A program made the translations under genes and the position numbers. The notes beneath the pieces are model-generated. The model did no database searches and was not told the origin of the DNA. It saw only the letters and a list, made by a program, of their open reading frames with translations. From NCBI GenBank assembly GCA_964549065.1, contig CAZJUC010000122.1, forward strand, positions 1-9,637: 9,637 nucleotides of DNA, given 5' to 3'. Source of the stretch: Sva-07 sp964549065. GTDB taxonomy: Bacteria > Actinomycetota > Acidimicrobiia > Acidimicrobiales > Ilumatobacteraceae. Below, piece by piece: positions 1 to 4,058 of the stretch. How positions within the stretch are numbered: position 1 is the stretch's first letter; each line of letters starts with the position of its first letter.

Positions 1-196
1 CGATGTTGATCGGCTCGACCGTGGACGAGCCCGTCACGATGATGCTGCCGGACAGATCGCCGTCGCCCTCGTCGGATGCGTCGGTCGCAGCAGGGGTGTC
101 CGTGTCCTCGGTGGTGTCGTCGTCGCTGCCGCATGCGGCGGCGACGAGGGTGAGTGCGAGTGCACCGGCAAGGATGCGGCGCTTGGGAGTGTTCAC
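1..196 (-). CDS. pstS: PstS-type phosphate-binding lipoprotein, N-terminus only (runs off left edge)
   Basis: This is the first 65 codons of a secreted, lipid-anchored substrate-binding protein. Residues 1-22 from the GTG start form a lipoprotein signal: Lys5-Arg6-Arg7, a hydrophobic stretch at 8-20, then Ala-Ala-Ala-Cys with lipid-attachment Cys22. An acidic, Thr/Ser/Asp-rich linker follows at about 25-48, then the ITGSSTV-like opening of phosphate-binding PstS proteins (VTGSSTVEPI at 54-63). In the known family, PstS captures phosphate outside the membrane for the PstCAB ABC transporter. I chose GTG at 196 because GGAG (205-208) lies 8 nt upstream and the signal peptide then has normal length. 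An in-frame ATG at 235 would add 13 residues and has no ribosome site. The neighbouring ppk1 and upstream PHO boxes support the phosphate assignment. A related phosphate-binding-like protein with another role is possible, because most of the protein is not visible. Confidence 0.82.
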   Translation of the reverse strand, partial: MNTPKRRILAGALALTLVAAACGSDDDTTEDTDTPAATDASDEGDGDLSGSIIVTGSSTVEPINI

Positions 197-204
197 GCTT
201 CCAA

Positions 205-208
205 CTCC
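205..208 (-). promoter_or_regulatory. Ribosome binding site deciding the pstS start
   Basis: GGAG on the minus strand ends 8 nt before the GTG at 196. No comparable motif precedes the alternative ATG at 235, so this site favours the shorter protein with a standard lipoprotein signal. Confidence 0.55.
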
Positions 209-277
209 GTTCGTGGGGGATGTTTGGCTGGTCATGGTGTGTTCGTTCCGGGCCGACACTCGTCGGCTCCGGCGGGC

Positions 278-283
278 ACCGTA
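278..283 (-). promoter_or_regulatory. Candidate -10 element for pstS
   Basis: TACGGT on the minus strand lies 9 bases downstream of the proximal PHO unit. The -35 position would fall inside the PHO array, as is usual for PhoP-activated promoters that lack a good -35. The transcript would start near 271, giving a leader of about 75 nt before the GTG at 196. This is a single weak hexamer and is inferred from position. Confidence 0.35.
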
Positions 284-292
284 GACAACCCA

Positions 293-332
293 GGTGAACC
301 CGAACCCGGATCGAGGTGAACCGGAGGTGAAC
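293..332 (-). promoter_or_regulatory. PHO box array (PhoP operator) upstream of pstS
   Basis: The heptamer GTTCACC occurs three times on the minus strand, at 332-326, 321-315 and 299-293. The starts are 11 and 22 bases apart, so all three fall on one exact 11-bp register. The slot at 310-304 holds a degenerate unit (TCCGGGT). Tandem 11-bp units with a GTTCACC core are the known PHO-box architecture for PhoP of the actinobacterial PhoR-PhoP system, where adjacent units bind a PhoP dimer. The array lies about 100 bp upstream of pstS on the same strand and downstream of ppk1, so it most likely drives pstS and the genes beyond the window when phosphate is scarce. Confidence 0.82.
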
Positions 333-343
333 AGTCCCTGTCG

Positions 344-363
344 ATCCGGCGACGCGGCCGGAT
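344..363 (-). terminator. Stem-loop just after ppk1, candidate terminator
   Basis: A perfect 7-bp GC-rich inverted repeat (ATCCGGC at 344-350 and GCCGGAT at 357-363, 6-nt loop) begins 4 bases after the ppk1 stop codon. No T tract follows on the minus strand, which is common for actinobacterial terminators but weakens the call. It would separate ppk1 transcription from the PHO-controlled pstS promoter. Confidence 0.4.
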
Positions 364-367
364 GCGG

Positions 368-2452
368 TCAGGAACGACCGGTCTGCTGCTGTTCGACCAT
401 CCAGCGGTACATCCGCTCCTGGGAGTGCGGCTCGAACGAGTTCGTCGGCCCCACACGCGCCCAGTTGTCGTCGGCGCACAGCTCCCATGCCACGACGTCG
501 TCGGCGAGCGCGAAGTCGAGCACCGTGTCGAGCGCTGCGGTGTGGCGGGGGTGTTCGATCGGCACCATCACCTCGACGCGGCGGTTCAGGTTGCGTGGCA
601 TCAGGTCGGCCGAACCGATCAGGTAGACGGCGTCGGAGGTCGCGCTCGCCAAGCGCTCGCCGTGCACGATGTTGCCGTGCGCGAACCGGTAGATGCGGCT
701 GTGTTCGAGATACCTGCCGAGAATGCTGCGGACCCGGATGCTCTCCGACAGGTCCGGCACGCCGGCTCGCAGACAGCAGATCCCCCGAACCACCATGTCG
801 ATGCGGGTGCCGGCAGCGCTGGCGGCGTAGAGCGTTTCGATCAGCTCGTCGTCGGCGATCGAGTTGCACTTGAGCGTGATGTGGCCGTCGGGCCCGAACG
901 ATGCTTCGTGTTCGATCAGGTCGACGAGCTGGCGGCGCAGGTCGCGCGGTGCCACCAGCAGGTTCCGATAGTCCTCCGAGCGGCTGTAGCCGGTGAGGTG
1001 GTTGAACAACTGGGTGACGTCGTCGCCGATGTCGGGCGCACAGGTGAGTACGCCGATGTCCTCGTAGATCTTGGCGGTCTTCGCGTTGTAGTTACCGGTG
1101 CCGATGTGCACGTAACGACGCAGCTGGTCGCCGTCGTCGCGCACCACGAGCACCACCTTGCTGTGCGTCTTCAACCCCACCATGCCGTAGACAACGTGGA
1201 CGCCCGCCCGTTCGAGTTGACGTGCCCACTGCACGTTGTTGGCTTCGTCGAAACGCGCCTTCAGCTCGACGAGCACCGCCACCTGGACACCGTTCTCGGC
1301 GGCGCGGATCAGGCTGCGGATGACGGCGCTGTCGCCGCCGGCGCGGTAGAGCGTCATCTTGATCGACTGCACCCGCGGGTCGTCGGCCGCCTGCGAGATG
1401 AACTCTTCGACACTGGCGGAGAAACTCTCGTACGGGTGGTGGATCATCACCGCGCGATGACGCATCACGTCGAAGATCGGACGGTCGGTCTCGTCGGCAG
1501 CCACGATCCGCCCGGACGTGACGGCCGGCCACGGCTCGTCCTTGAGGTCGGGGCGCTCGAGTTCGAGGAGCTGCCAGAGGAAGCTGAGATCCAGTGGTGC
1601 CCGGTGGAACGTGACGTCGTCCATCGTGAGTTCGAGTTCTCGCACGAGCAACTCGAGCACCTCGGCACCGATGTCATGGGCCACCTCGAGGCGGACGGCC
1701 TTGTTGAAGCGACGGCGGCGCAGCTCCATCTCGACCGCCTCGAGCAGGTCGTCGGCTTCGTCCTCTTCGAGGGTGAGGTCGGCGTTGCGGCTGACCCGGA
1801 AGGGCGCCCAGTCCTCGATGATCATGCCGACGAAGAGGCGGTCGAGCTTCGCCGCGATCAGTTGTTCGACCGGCAACAGCCGACCGGGCGCCACCGGCAC
1901 CAGCCGCGGGAAGAGGTTGGGCACCTTGAGCCGGGCGAATCGCCGGTCGCCCGTTTCCGGGTCGGCCACGTTGATCGCCAACGACAGCGCCAGGTCGGAG
2001 ATGTACGGGAAGGGGTGCCCGGGATCGACCGCCAGCGGGGTCAGGACGGGAAAGACCCGTTCGTCGAACCAGTCGTCGAGTTCTGCTCGTTCGTCATCGG
2101 TGACGTCGTCCCACGAGATGATGTCGATGCCGGCATCGCGCAGTTCGGGGACGAGCTGATCGACGAAGGCCCCGTCGATGCGATCGACGAACTCGAGGAC
2201 CCGATTCCCGATCTCGGCGAGGGTCTGCGCCGGAGTGCGACCATCGGGCGACGGGCGGTCGATGCCGGCGACGATCTGGTCCTTCAGCGCCGCGACGCGG
2301 ACCTGGAAGAACTCGTCGAGGTTGGTGGACGCGATCGCGCAGAACTTGGCCCGCTCGAGCAGCGGGACCCCCGGTTCGCCGGCCAGCTGCAGCACCCGAT
2401 CGTTGAACTGGAGCCAGCTGAGTTCCCGGTTGATGAACCGCTCGTCGCTCAT
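368..2452 (-). CDS. ppk1: Polyphosphate kinase 1
   Basis: This 694-residue protein has the normal PPK1 length. The enzyme reversibly transfers the terminal phosphate of ATP onto polyphosphate through a phosphohistidine. The N-terminal domain opens with NRELSWLQFN (8-17) and NLDEFF (44-49), where Asn44 matches the ATP-contacting Asn of the E. coli enzyme. The two catalytic phospholipase-D-like domains carry the LYR motif (Arg370), KARFDE (Arg400), the autophosphorylated histidine in KTHSK (His430), the GTGNYN motif (451-456), and the second conserved histidine in LEHSRIYRF (His584). GSADLMPRNLNRRVEV (613-628) closes the active site. No key residue is missing. The ATG at 2452 gives the canonical N-terminus but has only a weak purine stretch upstream. 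It follows the 88-residue gene by 49 bp on the same strand and probably shares its transcript. A PHO array lies downstream, not upstream, so direct PhoP control of ppk1 is not shown. Confidence 0.97.
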   Translation of the reverse strand: MSDERFINRELSWLQFNDRVLQLAGEPGVPLLERAKFCAIASTNLDEFFQVRVAALKDQIVAGIDRPSPDGRTPAQTLAEIGNRVLEFVDRIDGAFVDQLVPELRDAGIDIISWDDVTDDERAELDDWFDERVFPVLTPLAVDPGHPFPYISDLALSLAINVADPETGDRRFARLKVPNLFPRLVPVAPGRLLPVEQLIAAKLDRLFVGMIIEDWAPFRVSRNADLTLEEDEADDLLEAVEMELRRRRFNKAVRLEVAHDIGAEVLELLVRELELTMDDVTFHRAPLDLSFLWQLLELERPDLKDEPWPAVTSGRIVAADETDRPIFDVMRHRAVMIHHPYESFSASVEEFISQAADDPRVQSIKMTLYRAGGDSAVIRSLIRAAENGVQVAVLVELKARFDEANNVQWARQLERAGVHVVYGMVGLKTHSKVVLVVRDDGDQLRRYVHIGTGNYNAKTAKIYEDIGVLTCAPDIGDDVTQLFNHLTGYSRSEDYRNLLVAPRDLRRQLVDLIEHEASFGPDGHITLKCNSIADDELIETLYAASAAGTRIDMVVRGICCLRAGVPDLSESIRVRSILGRYLEHSRIYRFAHGNIVHGERLASATSDAVYLIGSADLMPRNLNRRVEVMVPIEHPRHTAALDTVLDFALADDVVAWELCADDNWARVGPTNSFEPHSQERMYRWMVEQQQTGRS

Positions 2453-2501
2453 GGCCGCTGGCTCGTTCCGTCGCAGGGGCGTTGCGGTCGGATCGACGGC
2501 C

Positions 2502-2768
2502 TCAGGCGTCGCCCTCGGCGTAGCCGAGATCCCACTCGATGGTGATCAGCTCACGCTCGGCGTCGCGAACGATCCGCTCGCGGTTGCGCCGGAACTGCGG
2601 GTCGTCGCGAGGAAGCAGCACCAGCCGCGCGAGCACCCGGGCGCGGAACTCGTCGAGCACCTGGCGCTCGCCCCAGTCTCCGTAGACCTCCCAGTGCGGC
2701 GCCACCGGACCGTGGTACACGATGCGAGCGTGCGCCCGCGGGGCCTGGGTCTCGGCGAGGTCGGTCAT
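2502..2768 (-). CDS. Unrecognised 88-residue protein upstream of ppk1
   Basis: I do not recognise this family. It is a soluble, strongly charged protein with no signal peptide or membrane segment. Residues 16-34 are aromatic and glycine-rich (VYHGPVAPHWEVYGDWGER), followed by what look like two amphipathic helices at about 36-52 and 57-77, ending with an acidic tail. Codon use matches the neighbours, and the stop lies 49 bp before ppk1 on the same strand, so the two are probably co-transcribed. A TANNNT hexamer (TAGAGT, 2777-2782) 8 nt before the ATG fits a leaderless message, while no Shine-Dalgarno is near enough. It may be a small accessory factor of polyphosphate metabolism, but that rests only on position. 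Confidence 0.72.
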   Translation of the reverse strand: MTDLAETQAPRAHARIVYHGPVAPHWEVYGDWGERQVLDEFRARVLARLVLLPRDDPQFRRNRERIVRDAERELITIEWDLGYAEGDA

Positions 2769-2776
2769 GGGCGCCG

Positions 2777-2782
2777 ACTCTA
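2777..2782 (-). promoter_or_regulatory. -10 element of a leaderless start for the 88-residue gene and ppk1
   Basis: TAGAGT on the minus strand is followed by 8 nt and then the ATG at 2768. This places the expected transcription start at or next to the A of the ATG. It is the loosest spacing of the six such sites in the window. No convincing -35 is visible. Confidence 0.42.
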
Positions 2783-2828
2783 TCGGCCCCAGCTCCCACC
2801 GGTCGGTCGATCGATTGTCGCAATAACA

Positions 2829-2845
2829 TTACGGACGTGTTACGG
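2829..2845. repeat. Two direct copies of TTACGG at an 11-bp interval
   Basis: TTACGG occurs at 2829-2834 and 2840-2845, a spacing of one helical turn, in an unusually AT-rich patch of the 232-bp gap between the divergent ppk1 transcript and whiB paralogue A. The same patch holds the inverted pair TAACA (2824-2828) and TGTTA (2838-2842). The spacing is typical of operators for OmpR/PhoB-type response regulators, but the motif is not GTTCACC and its regulator is unknown. It could serve either gene. Confidence 0.35.
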
Positions 2846-2928
2846 TTTGCCGCCGAGCCCGCGACGAAACGTTCCAAACGCTCCTCTTACCTCGGTCGGT
2901 CACACTCGAACGAGATCCCGAGGATTCC

Positions 2929-2955
2929 GGGAACCGAATCGACGGCACGAACGTC
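2929..2955 (+). promoter_or_regulatory. ECF-sigma-like promoter for whiB paralogue A
   Basis: GGGAACC at 2929-2935 and CGTC at 2952-2955 are separated by 16 bases. This matches the general -35/-10 pattern of extracytoplasmic-function sigma factors (GGAAC, 15-17 nt, CGTC). The transcript would start near 2962 and leave a leader of about 40 nt carrying the ribosome site at 2988-2994. Which sigma factor would read it cannot be told from this window. Confidence 0.45.
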
Positions 2956-2987
2956 CAACGAAGTACTCCACACCGAACGTCTCCCGC

Positions 2988-2994
2988 AGGAAGG
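2988..2994 (+). promoter_or_regulatory. Strong ribosome binding site of whiB paralogue A
   Basis: AGGAAGG lies 6 nt before the ATG at 3001. It is the clearest Shine-Dalgarno in the window and fixes this start. Confidence 0.75.
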
Positions 2995-3000
2995 GTCACC

Positions 3001-3306
3001 ATGGCCAAGCTCACCATCCGCTCCGAAACGGCCCCCGTCGACACCGCCCACGTCCCACACGACCCAGATTCGGCAACGGCCTGGATGGCCGACGGCAACT
3101 GCCGACTGCACCCGCCGGCCACGTTCTTCCCGAGCGACGGGGTCGGTGTCGACCGGGCTCGCAAGATCTGCAAGGACTGCCCGGTGGTCTCCACCTGCCT
3201 CGAGTTCGCACTCGAGGAGCGCATCGACCACGGTGTCTGGGGTGGGTGCAGCGAGCGCGAACGCCGCCGGATCCTGAAGCGTCGCCGCGTCGAGTCGACG
3301 GTCTGA
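3001..3306 (+). CDS. WhiB-family iron-sulfur transcription factor (paralogue A)
   Basis: This 101-residue protein is a complete WhiB-like (Wbl) protein. The four cluster-binding cysteines are Cys34, Cys57, Cys60 and Cys66 with canonical spacing (22, 2 and 5 residues between them), so it should hold a [4Fe-4S] cluster. The G-V-W-G-G turn at 78-82 follows, then a basic DNA-binding tail (ERERRRILKRRR, 86-97). An extra cysteine, Cys83, directly follows the turn. Wbl proteins work in the cytoplasm, usually by binding the housekeeping sigma factor, and their clusters sense NO or oxygen. The 30-residue N-terminal extension is polar and unremarkable. I cannot assign it firmly to a numbered WhiB subfamily. 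It has its own leader, ribosome site and a possible ECF-type promoter, and it converges on tatA. Confidence 0.95.
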   Translation: MAKLTIRSETAPVDTAHVPHDPDSATAWMADGNCRLHPPATFFPSDGVGVDRARKICKDCPVVSTCLEFALEERIDHGVWGGCSERERRRILKRRRVESTV

Positions 3307-3318
3307 CACCGTCGCTCG

Positions 3319-3337
3319 GGCGCTGGGCGAACGCGCC
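3319..3337. terminator. Weak hairpin between convergent whiB paralogue A and tatA
   Basis: GGCGC (3319-3323) and GCGCC (3333-3337) can pair across a 9-nt loop in the 30-bp gap between the two converging genes, with the second arm reaching the first base of the tatA stop. Only 5 bp pair and there is no T tract, so this is a possible bidirectional terminator at best. Confidence 0.2.
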
Positions 3338-3528
3338 TACTTGCTGTCGTCGGACGCTGTGCGCGTTGCTCCGGACCCGACGTCGTCGGGCTTGTCGGCG
3401 TCCGCCATCCCGTCCTTGAACTCCTTCTGGGCCTTGCCGAGGTTCTTGGCGAGCTTGGGCAGCTGCGAGCCGCCGAAGAGCACGAGGACCACGACCAGGA
3501 TGATTATCAGCTCGGGACCACCTGGCAT
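3337..3528 (-). CDS. tatA: Twin-arginine translocase subunit TatA
   Basis: This 63-residue protein has the full TatA architecture: a short N-terminus with the conserved Pro-Glu-Leu (5-7), one membrane helix at about 7-18, the Phe-Gly hinge (Phe18-Gly19), an amphipathic helix (SQLPKLAKNLGKAQKEFKDG, 21-40), and a disordered, polar tail rich in Asp, Ser and Thr. TatA oligomers form the transport element that carries folded proteins across the cytoplasmic membrane. TatB or TatE are unlikely, given the short tail and the Leu-Phe-Gly-Gly hinge. The gene stands alone here with no tatC. It follows whiB paralogue B by 68 bp on the same strand, but it has its own -10 hexamer (TAGCCT, 3536-3541) 7 nt before the ATG, so it is probably expressed independently as a leaderless message. 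Confidence 0.95.
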   Translation of the reverse strand: MPGGPELIIILVVVLVLFGGSQLPKLAKNLGKAQKEFKDGMADADKPDDVGSGATRTASDDSK

Positions 3529-3535
3529 GGCGCCC

Positions 3536-3541
3536 AGGCTA
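3536..3541 (-). promoter_or_regulatory. -10 element of a leaderless tatA transcript
   Basis: TAGCCT on the minus strand is followed by 7 nt and the ATG at 3528, placing +1 at the start codon. A purine run (AGGTGAGG, 3543-3550) further upstream is too distant to be a good Shine-Dalgarno. Confidence 0.5.
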
Positions 3542-3596
3542 CCTCACCTGCACGCCCGAGGTTGGCGCAGCCCCCCGGAATCTCGCCCCGACGCGT

Positions 3597-3896
3597 TCAG
3601 GCGGTGATGGTGCTGCGTGCGGCCTGCGCCCGCTGACGGCGGATGCGTCGGCGCTCACGCTCGGACAGTCCACCCCAGATTCCGAACTTCTCGCCGTTCT
3701 GCAACGCGAACTCGAGACAGTCGTGGCGCACCTCGCAGCCGCGACACACCTCCTTGGCCTCACGGGTCGAGGCGCCGCGCTCGGGGAAGAACAGGTCGGG
3801 ATCGACGCCGAGGCAGTTCGCGTAGTCGTGCCAGTCGGGATCGGGCTCGACCGGAACGGCGCTGACCGTGATGCTGGATGTGGTGATGAACTGCAT
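3597..3896 (-). CDS. WhiB-family iron-sulfur regulator, WhiB/WhmD (WhiB2) type (paralogue B)
   Basis: This 99-residue Wbl protein has cluster ligands Cys28, Cys51, Cys54 and Cys60 with standard spacing, a GIWGG turn at 72-76, and a basic tail (ERERRRIRRQRAQAAR, 81-94). The stretch DPDLFFPERGASTREAKEVC (32-51) and the segment FGIWGGLSERERRR (71-84) closely resemble Streptomyces WhiB and mycobacterial WhmD (WhiB2), regulators of septation and sporulation. The subfamily call is from memory of those sequences. The ATG at 3896 is preferred because AGGGAG lies 9 nt upstream. An ATG at 3941 would add 15 atypical residues (RRLRARREILH) and would swallow that site. It has a leader of about 90 nt with its own promoter, and tatA follows 68 bp downstream. 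Confidence 0.94.
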   Translation of the reverse strand: MQFITTSSITVSAVPVEPDPDWHDYANCLGVDPDLFFPERGASTREAKEVCRGCEVRHDCLEFALQNGEKFGIWGGLSERERRRIRRQRAQAARSTITA

Positions 3897-3905
3897 GTGG
3901 AGAAT

Positions 3906-3911
3906 CTCCCT
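3906..3911 (-). promoter_or_regulatory. Ribosome binding site deciding the whiB paralogue B start
   Basis: AGGGAG on the minus strand lies 9 nt before the ATG at 3896. The GGAG core (3906-3909) can pair with CTCC (3899-3902) across a 3-nt loop, a short hairpin that might partly mask the site. The hairpin is weak and may be coincidence. Confidence 0.6.
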
Positions 3912-3974
3912 GCGGGCCCGGAGGCGTCGAATTGTCGGCAATCACCCGCCCCCAAACGAATGATCGACAGCGAC

Positions 3975-3982
3975 GTAATTAC
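3975..3982. promoter_or_regulatory. Perfect 8-bp palindrome GTAATTAC near the whiB paralogue B start site
   Basis: GTAATTAC lies just downstream of the predicted -10 (3992-3997), at about the expected transcription start. An AT-rich perfect palindrome in this GC-rich setting looks operator-like, but the arms are only 4 bp and no known regulator is matched. Confidence 0.25.
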
Positions 3983-3991
3983 AGTGGCGTC

Positions 3992-4021
3992 ATTCTGCCA
4001 TAGCACAGACTGATTTCGCAA
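3992..4021 (-). promoter_or_regulatory. Housekeeping-type promoter of whiB paralogue B
   Basis: On the minus strand, TTGCGA (4016-4021) and CAGAAT (3992-3997) are 18 bases apart. Each matches four of six bases of the sigma-70 consensus hexamers. Transcription would start near 3985, just after the hairpin that ends the VWA gene, leaving a leader of about 90 nt. Confidence 0.45.
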
Positions 4022-4037
4022 GGGCGGATTTGGAACA

Positions 4038-4058
4038 ATTCGCGCGGTACGCGCGAAT
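4038..4058 (-). terminator. Perfect 9-bp hairpin at the VWA gene stop, likely intrinsic terminator
   Basis: ATTCGCGCG (4038-4046) and CGCGCGAAT (4050-4058) form a perfect stem with a 3-nt loop. The stem includes the last base of the VWA stop codon, and TGTTCC follows on the minus strand. A stem this tight, placed between this stop and the next promoter at 4021, fits a terminator that insulates whiB paralogue B. Confidence 0.65.

Noticed and set aside
362..2545. Long plus-strand open frame of 727 codons opposite ppk1
   Set aside because: It is the antisense shadow of a clear ppk1. The translation is rich in His, Arg and Val-Asp-Glu with no domain, as expected from reading high-GC codons backwards.
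2895..2915. Possible CRP half-site (TGTGA on the minus strand near 2902) upstream of whiB paralogue A, suggested by the cyclase in the window
   Set aside because: Only one half matches; the second half after 6 bases does not resemble TCACA, so there is no palindromic CRP site.
2178..3419. Plus-strand open frame of 413 codons spanning ppk1, the 88-residue gene and whiB paralogue A
   Set aside because: It crosses three better-supported genes in other frames and the promoter gap; the product is Arg/Pro/Ser-rich without domains.
3539..4021. Minus-strand open frame of 160 codons over whiB paralogue B
   Set aside because: It overlaps the WhiB gene in another frame and its product is Ser/Arg/Pro-rich, typical of a high-GC shadow.
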